Positions 14,601-19,877 of a stretch of DNA of 20,918 nt are shown here, piece after piece. Numbering within the stretch: position 1 is the first letter of the stretch; every line of letters starts with the position of its first letter. The position numbers and the translations under genes are program-made. The stretch covers positions 1 to 20,918 of the IMG/VR virus record IMGVR_UViG_3300001460_000267, one strand, 5' to 3'. The DNA is from a virus. The notes beneath the pieces were generated by a model, which saw only the letters and a list, made by a program, of their open reading frames with translations, was not told the DNA's origin and ran no database searches.

Positions 14601-15966
14601 GATAAACTGGAGACAATATTACGGAACTAATTTTAAAACTCACACATGGACGTCGGATTCTTCTGGTAACATGCTATTTACGTATCAAGGAGGTATAACT
14701 GCAACTGGTGCTTTAACAGGTGCAAGCCTAGACATAAACGGTAACGGCGATATAAGTGGTAACGCTAACATAGGTGGAACATTAACTACTGGAGATATTA
14801 CAGGTGCTGAACTTGAGTCAAAACACGCTACAGCACCAGTGCTTAAATTAAGGAGAGAAGATACTAGTATAGTAGATGGCAACAGCATAGGTTCTATTTT
14901 ATTCCAAGGTGATGATCCAAGCGCAACTAATACAGGTGCAGCTATAAAAGGTGTAGCAGCAGGCACTTGGACTATGGGTAGCCCAAATGTTTATCCTTCA
15001 GGGCTAATATTTCAAACAGCAAAACAAGCTACATTATTAACAGCCCTTACACTTAATGAAGATCAAAACGCGACCTTTACAGGTGATGTTACTGTTGGTG
15101 GTGGATTAGTTTTTCAAAGTGCAGATGGAGCAACTTGTACACCGGTAGATTTTTTATCTTATACATGTCCTGATAGTTCAGGCACTACTGTTAACGCTAA
15201 AATAGGCGAGGGTGAAGTTATTTTTCCAGATAACTCAAAAGTATCTTTTGGTAATTCTTCTGACCTTCAAATATATCACGATGCAAGTGATAGTTATATA
15301 AAAGATGGAGGCACAGGTAATTTAAAAATATTAGGTGCTAATGTTGAAATAACAACAGTAGGCGGTAATAAGTATTTTTCTGGTGCATCTAATGTAGCAA
15401 GATTATTTCATACTAATAATGAAAAGTTAAGAACTACAAGCACAGGTATTGCTGTTACAGGCAATATAGCTGTAACAGGTACAACCGATGGGGTTGATTT
15501 AAGTGAATATCCTGCGCTACCAAACCAGTTAACTTATCAAACGTTAGTTGCACATTTCTCACAAACCTCAGGCTCTACAAGTGCATTTAACATACCAATG
15601 AATAATACAACAGAATCGACCACTGCTACGTATTACCATTCCTGGACTGCGCCATTTGATGGGCAAGTTAAAACAATGATAATGAAACATAGTCATGGAA
15701 CATCCCCGGATTTAATATCATCAGCCCCAACAAAATTTGGAGTAGCTGTAAACGGCACAAATGCAGATTATATATCTTCTAGTTTTTTAACAAGAGTAAG
15801 AGTTGAGGGTAGAAATGACGATTATTATTCTTATATAAAGGATGATAATATAAATGAATCGTTTAGTGCTGGGGATAGAGTTTATTTCCAATTTATAAAT
15901 TCATCAACTAGCGTTAGATGGAGAAACTGTAGTGTATCAATAGTTGTAGAATATAATATAACATAA
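8608..15966 (+). CDS. Giant modular tail fibre, 2452 aa
   Basis: A very long fibre. It opens with a collagen-free beta shaft (QIQFKTTAGANAGKIDQDGN, then LLGDGSSDVYIGDGSNNVDI). Short shaft repeats alternate with globular inserts. Recurring shaft units are ATFAG or ATFTG phrases (for example NQNATFAGEVEAASLDINGN), five copies of an SLDINGN unit, two copies of an LGxxxxRWxN unit (about 9565 and 13570), and two TTAFV units (about 11580 and 13700). Globular inserts include three similar beta-sandwiches and one discoidin-like module. LQIYHDASDSYIKDGG near 15270 is a motif frequent in marine phage fibres. Residues 2309-2452 form a C-terminal beta domain (HSWTAPFDGQVKTMIM; SFSAGDRVYFQFINSS). No enzyme motif was seen. 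It starts 10 bases after the spike stop with an A-rich leader. It probably forms the main host-recognition fibre. Confidence 0.9.
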   Translation: MAEFLHDLNIHGAGQIQFKTTAGANAGKIDQDGNNLVLTNAVGDVLLGDGSSDVYIGDGSNNVDIIFEQSGSIKGDGSAVTLTLGGANTTLNLENPNFSGNIGMSSKLTFTTANGFILFDYEPSGDTGEYTTEVPLLKVGLGSADSTILARLSEYRAVALGADDTVWLRAGDTGSVIKSNVNLSAEQVVMSAEGGFVAYGFPSNDTTWSNRNEFKFYSADGTASNNGLYIGDGGSTQFIDVNRNLKNIGTIGSGAITSTGTITTDRLSIFTSNTDRATIQAGSSGTTGHLYLNSYEGSDLHQLTWSGANNGFYPQGSSGTFSLGLNGNRWSNVYTEALTASGEVEGGSLDINGNADFAGMISTTAGGSLLRKTESSWSNATTHDLIYQSWNTNTDDYIYLKTPGNSTTNHGIVFIGDNVIALGRTDVENGAPELTSAAAPISENWFVLNNTGATFAGTISSGKHTITKSSSHTAQGSFNATNAHLDLYNSLEANTDQKGSIITFTDNYYGGGSYNKTTRAAIKGGTDTVGNTADGYLEFYTDSGSANTPTLALRLDKNQNATFAGEVEAASLDINGNADISGVLYGNTVVIDNTTGTRGIFRDNAAYDLRLGGGTVYSDGAYISLSGGTRGGGTTNTKGRVEMYSGGSNYSAQADITGDIVIGTQWNGGFSDILTLDSSTDKATFAGDIYLSGGNIYNSTGSLVIQNDAGAQLDIKSNQGVRLYIDKNNDDTTRNFEILANTDTYNANNVVATVSQLGNATFTGTVTANGTTLTGDQDLSGFLTSSSTDLDSRYFTETEVNDRFTRKFTFDPGSGSGNRRYMRLFTVANFDASVVGKLSSAGDYGDSDRATYEIQIATRNNISFDVYQLSTDTVSDDYEFFYKTVGSTYEIWCRFGDYNKSQTFTRFSDYGTVTYNFDSSTQSTPSGLTAVTKSHIYHEGHKPTLSELGFTGDADATNDQDLSGLAPKASPTFTGVPAAPTAAAATNTAQIATTAFVNTAVSNLVDSAPGTLNTLNELAAALGDDENFSTTITNSIGAKLPLAGGTITGNLNVNSNLNFSGGTQKKIILGSQKAYVLPAIGTRMRILTLANHTSCRVYIDSSENSYNQPIVLDIFYNNQSSAKPVMHRTNNKQWHAHSNDIRFTSDTSGHIYAEKVAFTTGRTVNIRKVEEFKGTVTILDGSTTNTGGGANEVYEASFATLSAAGKITGAELEGTSLDINGAANIDGLLDVNTGTANTVAIFESTDDKAFIRIKDDDTDTHLISRNNSFSIGESSTDYSNFRVNITNGNTEAAGTFTAIGKITGAELEGTSLDINGNADINGNLVISGTVDGVDIAARDGVLTTTTNTANAAAPKASPTFTGNIIVPNKIIHSGDTDTYMQFEAADVWRVVTGGTERLDINTNRILVGDGMMMQYDGISTSNSGTVVKGGFLNPASEANMVHIPHIVNDLAGFNKWSNATITTSGFYASRSGSSGSYTYSNEIASNNSGWANAFDAHSSTAGSWYSDNGSDGIYQHGTDTPGIVELEWTNEATYSLWAGIVFGAGSFTPTYVKIEAYRADAWQTLCEITDNTDQVILRQVNSNSGTNAATRRLKYTLGGSVNNSYFRIHSLYMANYAAGNNNLNNTGTATTRGVNFLERYKDGYLHGFLRAGADNTYDLGHSSYRWKNIVGVNLHGDLVGTINTNTTAATQSTSDNSTKVATTAFVKNQGYGTSNLAIGSGSDEAMAGNTSLLQLGTTSTTALAGDTTIPTLSSLGGLPNSGGTISGDLEVTGKITQSGIVDFERYGRTYGVNVNAPLPILTHGGNALPTGGAYRVTGHISGTGTEQVSMAVFWNENGTWNINKTFEGGTSSNHVEFKLLDHGSGSVPTVTLETHTSNYNVHVYHERLSLEEGSGTDNLRGYFGADSYLSWLESTNTLTVPGTVAASNLSGTNTGDQTLPTAISLGAVTLTGTQTISGYKTFTNNGNTYNGHLYYTAYDAAGNHYPHFLDGSGNGGTTINWRQYYGTNFKTHTWTSDSSGNMLFTYQGGITATGALTGASLDINGNGDISGNANIGGTLTTGDITGAELESKHATAPVLKLRREDTSIVDGNSIGSILFQGDDPSATNTGAAIKGVAAGTWTMGSPNVYPSGLIFQTAKQATLLTALTLNEDQNATFTGDVTVGGGLVFQSADGATCTPVDFLSYTCPDSSGTTVNAKIGEGEVIFPDNSKVSFGNSSDLQIYHDASDSYIKDGGTGNLKILGANVEITTVGGNKYFSGASNVARLFHTNNEKLRTTSTGIAVTGNIAVTGTTDGVDLSEYPALPNQLTYQTLVAHFSQTSGSTSAFNIPMNNTTESTTATYYHSWTAPFDGQVKTMIMKHSHGTSPDLISSAPTKFGVAVNGTNADYISSSFLTRVRVEGRNDDYYSYIKDDNINESFSAGDRVYFQFINSSTSVRWRNCSVSIVVEYNIT
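11062..11421 (+). other. Beta-sandwich insert A of the 2452-aa fibre
   Basis: Codes for about residues 819-938. It begins RRYMRLFTVANFDASVVG, has a central strand TYEIQIATRNNISFDVYQL, then YEIWCRFGDYNKSQTFTRF, and returns to a shaft at IYHEGHKPTLSELGF. It shares its opening (R-M-R-LxT), central hydrophobic strands and exit with inserts B and C. Confidence 0.5.
11503..11760 (+). other. Phage fibre repeat with TNTAQIATTAFV motif
   Basis: Codes for APKASPTFTGVPAAPTAAAA, TNTAQIATTAFVNTAVSN, then LNTLNELAAALGDDENF and LPLAGGTITGNL. This string is a classic phage tail-fibre repeat also found in T4-like and lambdoid fibres. A degenerate second copy lies at about 13660-13730 (DNSTKVATTAFVKNQGYG), and APKASPTFTG recurs near 12664. 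Confidence 0.75.
11824..12219 (+). other. Beta-sandwich insert B of the 2452-aa fibre
   Basis: Codes for about residues 1073-1204. Landmarks are TRMRILTLANHTSCRVYID, PIVLDIFYNNQSSAKPVMH, GHIYAEKVAFTTGRTVNIRK and FKGTVTILDGS. It is followed directly by the third SLDINGN shaft copy. The order of strands parallels inserts A and C although residue identity is low. Confidence 0.5.
13000..13460 (+). other. Discoidin-like (F5/8C-type) module of the 2452-aa fibre
   Basis: Codes for about residues 1465-1618. The order of motifs fits a galactose-binding-like jellyroll: WANAFDAHSSTAGSWYSDNG (the AFDG..WYS region), GIVELEWTNEATYSLWAGIV (the EFDLG-like strand), YVKIEAYRADAWQTLCEITD (the ExxxSxDGxxW-like region), and SYFRIHSLYMANY (the aRYVRI-like strand). 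Such modules usually bind glycans. Assignment is by pattern only. Confidence 0.5.
13951..14290 (+). other. Beta-sandwich insert C of the 2452-aa fibre
   Basis: Codes for about residues 1782-1894. Landmarks are APLPILTHGGNALPTGGAYR, QVSMAVFWNENGTWNINKTF, HVEFKLLDHGSGSVPTVTLE and NYNVHVYHERLSLEEG. It resembles inserts A and B in the opening ILT strand and closing strand pair. Confidence 0.5.
15532..15966 (+). other. C-terminal beta domain of the 2452-aa fibre
   Basis: Codes for residues about 2309-2452. It starts TYQTLVAHFSQTSGSTSAF, then YYHSWTAPFDGQVKTMIM, FLTRVRVEGRNDDYYSYI, GDRVYFQFINSSTSVRW and CSVSIVVEYNIT at the stop. It looks like a compact beta-sandwich at the distal end of the fibre and is a candidate receptor-binding tip. 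No binding site can be pointed out. Confidence 0.55.
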
Positions 15967-15967
15967 T

Positions 15968-16324
15968 ATGGCAAGTATAAATAGTAGTATAAGAGGTAAA
16001 AAATTATTTAAGTCGGGAAGTTCAGATCAAGCTGCGGCTAAAGGTGGAGATGGAGAAATAACTATATCAAGTGAAAAAGCTACAGAATTAAATGCTTTAA
16101 CAGATATTAGTGAGATTTTTAATGATGAAGCTTTATACCAATCAAATAAGTTTTTACTAAAACAAATAGAAGATTTAAGATTAGATTTAGAAGAGCTGCA
16201 TGCATTCGTAAAAGACTTTATGGGTACTAGTTCTGCTAAAGGGGCCACGGGTTCATTTACTTCTGGTGATAAATCAGCAAAGACTGTAACCGTAGACAAA
16301 GGCGTAATCACACAAATAAAGTAA
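15968..16324 (+). CDS. Small fibre-associated protein, 118 aa
   Basis: Function not known. The protein has a Ser/Gly-rich head (SINSSIRGKKLFKSGSSDQA), a helical middle likely to be coiled coil (QSNKFLLKQIEDLRLDLEEL, residues 58-77), and a beta ending KTVTVDKGVITQIK. That ending resembles the T-V-T-V-x-x-G-x-I-T terminal strand of some phage structural proteins. It starts one base after the stop of the giant fibre and is the last gene before a short noncoding gap. A role in fibre trimerisation or attachment is plausible from position and coiled coil only. Confidence 0.7.
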   Translation: MASINSSIRGKKLFKSGSSDQAAAKGGDGEITISSEKATELNALTDISEIFNDEALYQSNKFLLKQIEDLRLDLEELHAFVKDFMGTSSAKGATGSFTSGDKSAKTVTVDKGVITQIK

Positions 16325-16326
16325 AA

Positions 16327-16345
16327 ATTACGTATTTTACGTAAT
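16327..16345. promoter_or_regulatory. Perfect 8-bp inverted repeat in the gap between fibre and packaging genes
   Basis: ATTACGTA, a TTT spacer, then TACGTAAT form a perfect dyad two bases after the stop codon at 16322-16324. A TATAAT-like hexamer lies just downstream at 16348-16353, but no matching -35 box was seen. The dyad could be an operator or a weak stem-loop terminator. No U-run follows it, so an intrinsic terminator is less likely. The rest of this 58-base gap is AT-rich without other structure. Confidence 0.35.
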
Positions 16346-16382
16346 GATATAATTATAATAATAACAATTAAAATTAAATTTT

Positions 16383-16649
16383 ATGACAAAGAAAACAGAT
16401 GATTTAAAAATCACAGACGAAGAATTAAAATTAATTCAAGAACAAGTACAGAAAATTAACAGTTTGCAAATGCAAATTGGAGGATTAGAAATTCAAAAAC
16501 AGCTTGCAGTGTTACAAACACAACAATCGCAAGGACAGTTAAGTGAATTACAAAAAACTCTTGAAGAGAAATATGGTAAAGTTACAGTAAATTTACAAGA
16601 CGGTACTATAAAAGAAATTGAAGAAGATGGGCCTGATAAGGAAGATTAG
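16383..16649 (+). CDS. Small coiled-coil phage protein
   Basis: An 88-residue protein that is nearly all helix from about residue 12 to 62 (EELKLIQEQVQKINSLQMQI; LEIQKQLAVLQTQQSQGQLS). Leu, Ile and Val recur at heptad-like spacing, so a dimeric or trimeric coiled coil is likely. It ends with EKYGKVTVNLQDGTIKEI, a turn seen in similar small proteins of cyanophages and other marine phages. The molecular function is unknown. It is the first gene of the packaging block, after the only gap with a dyad. The leader is AAATTAAATTTT without Shine-Dalgarno. The next gene starts inside its acidic tail. Confidence 0.75.
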   Translation: MTKKTDDLKITDEELKLIQEQVQKINSLQMQIGGLEIQKQLAVLQTQQSQGQLSELQKTLEEKYGKVTVNLQDGTIKEIEEDGPDKED

Positions 16650-16845
16650 TATTGGCAGAGATTATAAAAATGATGCAATGCATTATGCAGTAGGCCAAGA
16701 AGTTTATGGCGGTCACACTATATGTGATATAGTTGAAAAAGATCATAAATTTTCTATTTTTATTAAAAAAAATAATGAGGTATTACCTTGGAAAGATTTT
16801 AATAAGAACATGGCGGTTGCAATTGAATATAATTTAGAATATTAA
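16627..16845 (+). CDS. Small conserved phage protein, function unknown
   Basis: About 72 residues. The core IGRDYKNDAMHYAVGQEVYG then GHTICDIVEKDHKFSIFIKK and VLPWKDFNKNMAVAIEYNLEY looks like a small beta barrel or SH3-like fold with a long hairpin. I do not know its function. The start is uncertain. ATG at 16627 is used here and overlaps the upstream gene by 23 bases. TTG at 16618 is an alternative, and the conserved part could even begin at the ATT near 16645 or 16651. Its stop overlaps the next start as TAATG at 16843-16847, so translation is coupled to the tandem GroES-like gene. Confidence 0.65.
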   Translation: MGLIRKISIGRDYKNDAMHYAVGQEVYGGHTICDIVEKDHKFSIFIKKNNEVLPWKDFNKNMAVAIEYNLEY

Positions 16846-17441
16846 TGCAAAGTATATTTGATTTTATAATAAAACCAAAATCCAATAGATACGACAATAC
16901 CAAACAAATCGGTGATACAGAGCTGCTGTTGAATACAGAAATATCTGACCACCGGTATGTTAGTCGTGTTGGAATAGTATTGGCTACACCAAAGCATCAA
17001 GAAACAGAAATACAAGTGGGAGACGAAGTTATTGTTCATCACAATGTGTTTAGAAGATTCTACGATGTTTACGGTGTTGAAAAAAACAGTAGGAGTTATT
17101 ATAAAGAAGATAAATACTTTGTAAAATCAGATCAAATATTTCTTTACAAAAGAAACAACTTATGGTACGCACCAGAAGGTTATTGTTTTGTTAAACCAAT
17201 TGAATCAAATAATATATTATTAGAAAAAGAAATTCCATTAAGAGGAATTATAAAGTATATTGACAAAAATCTTAAAGATATAAATAAAAATGATTTAGTT
17301 GGATTTACACCTAGCAGTGAATATGAATTTGTTGTTGATGGTGAAAGATTATACAGAGTATTAACTAATTCAATATCTATTAAGTATGAACGTCAAGGAA
17401 ACGAAAAAGAATATAATCCTAGCTGGGCAGCGAGCTGTTGA
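16845..17441 (+). CDS. Probable tandem GroES-like (chaperonin-10 fold) protein
   Basis: A 198-residue protein that reads as two GroES-like units. Unit 1 (about 4-103) has FDFIIKPKSNRYDNT, IGDTELLLNTEI (mobile-loop-like, ending in LLL), RVGIVLATPK (the GxVxAV strand), IQVGDEVIVHHNV (the VKVGDxVxF strand) and YFVKSDQIFLYK (the final strand). Unit 2 (about 108-192) repeats the scheme: EGYCFVKPIE, NILLEKEIPLRGIIKYID, DINKNDLVGFTPSSEY, LYRVLTNSISIKYE. Identity between the units is low and the call rests on the order of motifs. If it is a co-chaperonin-like protein, it could adapt phage or host GroEL to a phage substrate. It could also be a fold-alike with a structural role. It sits directly upstream of the terminase genes. 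Its last 56 bases overlap the probable small terminase start. Confidence 0.6.
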   Translation: MQSIFDFIIKPKSNRYDNTKQIGDTELLLNTEISDHRYVSRVGIVLATPKHQETEIQVGDEVIVHHNVFRRFYDVYGVEKNSRSYYKEDKYFVKSDQIFLYKRNNLWYAPEGYCFVKPIESNNILLEKEIPLRGIIKYIDKNLKDINKNDLVGFTPSSEYEFVVDGERLYRVLTNSISIKYERQGNEKEYNPSWAASC

Positions 17442-17658
17442 AGAACTTATTAAAGTTGCTAAAGAAGCTATTGTAGATTCTAGCGATGATTTATCAGCTG
17501 ACAGACTTAAAAATGCAGCGGCTACAAAAAAACTTGCAATATTCGATGCTTTTGAGATACTTAATCGTATTGAAGAAGAAAAAGCCTTATTAGATAATAA
17601 ACCTTTGAGCAAAAAAGAAGATGCTTTTAAAGGGTTTGCAGAAAGAAGATCTAAGTAA
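17386..17658 (+). CDS. terS: Probable terminase small subunit
   Basis: A 90-residue, mostly helical protein immediately upstream of the large terminase (TAATG overlap at 17656-17660). Helices are suggested at NIILAGQRAVEELIKVAKEA and at LKNAAATKKLAIFDAFEILN with RIEEEKALLD after it. The C-terminus is FKGFAERRSK. Small terminases recognise phage DNA and recruit the large subunit. They are commonly small helical proteins in just this position. There is no obvious helix-turn-helix, so the call rests mainly on location, size and general similarity to proteins in the same slot in other phages. The start at 17386 lies within the preceding gene. An alternative reading is a different helical packaging accessory. 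Confidence 0.55.
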   Translation: MNVKETKKNIILAGQRAVEELIKVAKEAIVDSSDDLSADRLKNAAATKKLAIFDAFEILNRIEEEKALLDNKPLSKKEDAFKGFAERRSK

Positions 17659-19877
17659 TGTATAAGCAATCATTATATAACATTATAGAGCCTATTAAAA
17701 TTAATACTATTAAAAGGCTTAATAAAGGAAAAAAGTGGAAATACGGATATAATAAGGAACATGACGTTGTTGTTATAAGCAAAACAGGTATGATAGGTGA
17801 TATATATGAGATACAGAATCTTAAAATAGCATTACCTAAACAGCCCAAAGATGTTTTTAAAGGTAATGATATATGGGAGGTTCAAGAATATCCTAAAGAA
17901 TTGCAAAAAATAAAAACAATATTTGATTGGCGAGATTTGCCAGCAGATTTTAAAAACAAATGGCATGGGTATATTGATTCAGAATTTATTAAAAGAGAAG
18001 AAGGTTTTTGGTTTTATAACAAAGGGACTCGCACTTACATTACTGGTACTCATTACATGTACCTGCAGTGGACCAAGATTGATGTTGGGAAGCCAGAGTT
18101 TCGAGAAGCAAATAGATTATTCTTCCTTTTCTGGGAAGCTTGTAAGGCAGATATACGATCCTATGGGATGTGTTACCTCAAGAACCGTAGATCTGGTTTC
18201 TCTTTCATGGCCTCAGGAGAGGTGGTCAATTTGGCGACCATATCCTCGGACTCGAGATATGGAATTTTATCTAAATCTGGGGCTGATGCCAAGAAGATGT
18301 TTACCGATAAAGTGGTTCCCATATCAGTTAACTATCCCTTCTTTTTCAAGCCCATCCAGGATGGTATGGACAGGCCCAAGACCGAGCTCGCTTTCAGAGT
18401 CCCAGCAAGTAAGTTCACAAGAAGAAAACTTACCGCCAACGAAGCCATCGAGGATATACAAGGATTGGACACCACGATCGATTGGAAAAACACCGGCGAT
18501 AACTCCTATGATGGTGAGAAACTCGCCCTCCTCGTTCATGACGAAGCCGGTAAATGGGAGCGCCCCGAGAACATCCTCAACAACTGGCGTGTTACGAAAA
18601 CCACCCTTAGATTAGGTAGCAGAATTATTGGAAAATGTATGATGGGATCAACAAGCAACTCATCAGACAAAGGAGGTGAAAACTTTAAAAAACTATATAA
18701 CAATTCAGATGTTACAAAACGAAACCGCAATGGGCAGACTCGCTCAGGATTATATTCTTTGTTCATACCTATGGAATGGAACTTCGAGGGATTCATTGAT
18801 TCTAATGGAATACCTGTATTCGAAACACCAAAAACAGAAGTTAAAGATGTACACGGAGAAGAAATTGACACTGGCGTTATTGAACACTGGGAAAATGAAG
18901 TTGATGGCTTAAAAGGTGACCAAGACGCATTAAATGAATTTTACAGACAATTCCCAAGGACAGAGGAGCACGCTTTCAGAGATGAAACTAAAAACAGTAT
19001 ATTTAACTTAGCTAAGATATATGAGCAAATAGATTACAATGACGAAGTTGCTAATATGTCAAGTGTTACTACTGGTAGCTTTTCTTGGAAAAACGGTATC
19101 AAAGATACTAAAGTTCAATTTTCACCAAACCCTAATGGAAGATTTAAAGTTAGCTGGGTACCAAGTTTAAAGTTACAGAATAATATTATAATTAAAAACG
19201 GTACAAAATATCCAGGCAATGAGCATATGGGTGCTTTTGGTTGTGATAGTTACGATATATCAGGGACAACAGATGGGCAAGGCTCTAAAGGTTCTTTGCA
19301 TGGATTAACAAAATTTAGCATGGAAAACGCTCCTGCTAATATGTTTTTTTTAGAATATGTGGCTAGACCACAAACTGCAGAAATGTTTTTTGAAGATATG
19401 TTAATGGCGCTAGTATTTTATGGTATGCCACTACTTGCAGAAAACAATAAACCAAGATTATTATATTATATAAAAAGAAGAGGCTATAGAGGTTTTAGTA
19501 TGAATAGACCAGACAGAGCTAGAAATAAATTATCAATTACAGAAAAAGAAATAGGTGGAATACCTAACTCAAGCGAAGATATAAGACAAGCTCATGCTGC
19601 TGCAATTGAAACATATATAAATGATTACGTTGGTATTATAGACGAAGGCCAGTACGGAAATTTATATTTTAATAGAACATTAAACGATTGGGCTAAATTT
19701 GATATAAACAAGAGAACAAAGTTTGATGCAGCTATAAGCTCAGGGTTAGCAATTATGGCATGTAATAAAAATAAATATAGACCTAACGCTGAGTTAATAA
19801 GACAAAAAGTTAATATCACTTTGAATAAATACGAAAATAAAGGAACTCTATCAAAAATAATAAAGAATTATGGCTGA
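17658..19877 (+). CDS. terL: Terminase large subunit
   Basis: The 739-residue DNA-packaging motor, an ATPase plus headful or site nuclease that docks on the portal. The N-terminal 120 residues are an extension rich in Lys and aromatic residues. The ATPase core has a TerL-type Walker A region, YLKNRRSGFSFM (residues 173-184), in which RRSG replaces the textbook GxxGxGK. Walker B is LALLVHDEAGKW, with Asp295 and catalytic Glu296. A coupling motif around MMGSTSNSS follows (328-336). The nuclease part shows GAFGCDSYD (Asp530), FFLEYVAR (Glu566) and FDAAISSGLA (Asp690), in the order expected for the acidic metal ligands. Bases about 18055-18609 have GC content and codon choice unlike the rest of the gene, yet the frame is intact. 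The portal start overlaps its last eight bases. Confidence 0.92.
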   Translation: MYKQSLYNIIEPIKINTIKRLNKGKKWKYGYNKEHDVVVISKTGMIGDIYEIQNLKIALPKQPKDVFKGNDIWEVQEYPKELQKIKTIFDWRDLPADFKNKWHGYIDSEFIKREEGFWFYNKGTRTYITGTHYMYLQWTKIDVGKPEFREANRLFFLFWEACKADIRSYGMCYLKNRRSGFSFMASGEVVNLATISSDSRYGILSKSGADAKKMFTDKVVPISVNYPFFFKPIQDGMDRPKTELAFRVPASKFTRRKLTANEAIEDIQGLDTTIDWKNTGDNSYDGEKLALLVHDEAGKWERPENILNNWRVTKTTLRLGSRIIGKCMMGSTSNSSDKGGENFKKLYNNSDVTKRNRNGQTRSGLYSLFIPMEWNFEGFIDSNGIPVFETPKTEVKDVHGEEIDTGVIEHWENEVDGLKGDQDALNEFYRQFPRTEEHAFRDETKNSIFNLAKIYEQIDYNDEVANMSSVTTGSFSWKNGIKDTKVQFSPNPNGRFKVSWVPSLKLQNNIIIKNGTKYPGNEHMGAFGCDSYDISGTTDGQGSKGSLHGLTKFSMENAPANMFFLEYVARPQTAEMFFEDMLMALVFYGMPLLAENNKPRLLYYIKRRGYRGFSMNRPDRARNKLSITEKEIGGIPNSSEDIRQAHAAAIETYINDYVGIIDEGQYGNLYFNRTLNDWAKFDINKRTKFDAAISSGLAIMACNKNKYRPNAELIRQKVNITLNKYENKGTLSKIIKNYG
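18055..18609 (+). other. Codon-usage and GC island inside terL
   Basis: By hand count 18061-18600 is about 47% GC (253 of 540). Sampled 60-base lines of the same gene on either side are roughly 22-38%. Inside the island Leu is mostly CTC, CTG, CTT or TTG, Lys often AAG, and Ala, Thr, Pro and Ile often end in C. Outside, TTA, AAA and A/T-ending codons dominate. The reading frame and the terminase motifs (Walker A at residues 173-184, Walker B at 290-296) continue through it. The right edge is sharp near 18609; the left edge near 18055 is softer. Confidence 0.8.

Larger units (their letters stand above)
9631..14772 (+). repeat. Five dispersed SLDINGN shaft repeats in the 2452-aa fibre
   Basis: Copies begin near 9631 (GEVEGGSLDINGNADFAG), 10300 (GEVEAASLDINGNADISG), 12220 (GKITGAELEGTSLDINGAA), 12505 (GKITGAELEGTSLDINGNA) and 14704 (TGALTGASLDINGNGDISG). 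A sixth, looser relative with LDVSGNADIDG lies in the 575-aa fibre near 5487. The protein repeat is conserved, but many third codon positions differ between copies. The entry spans from the first copy to the last; the intervening DNA is unique. Confidence 0.8.

Noticed and set aside
8608-15966. Dispersed repeats as a CRISPR array or noncoding repeats
   Set aside because: Spacing is irregular (hundreds to thousands of bases), the repeats are in frame and vary at third codon positions. They are protein repeats of a fibre shaft.
4146-16324. Diversity-generating retroelement targeting the fibre genes
   Set aside because: No reverse transcriptase, template repeat or paired near-identical variable repeat with adenine-specific differences was seen in the window. 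It could exist outside.
16327-16345. Intrinsic terminator
   Set aside because: The 8-bp stem is AT-rich and is not followed by a run of T on the + strand, so I list it only as a possible regulatory dyad.
17923-18615. Long open frame in another + frame inside terL (about 230 codons)
   Set aside because: It coincides with the GC-rich codon island, which removes A/T-rich stop codons from the other frames. The translation has no recognisable domain and is rich in Pro, Ser and Arg as expected for a shadow frame.
18324-18871. Minus-strand open frames opposite terL
   Set aside because: They also arise from the high-GC island and lie opposite strongly supported terminase motifs. All other genes in the window are on the + strand.
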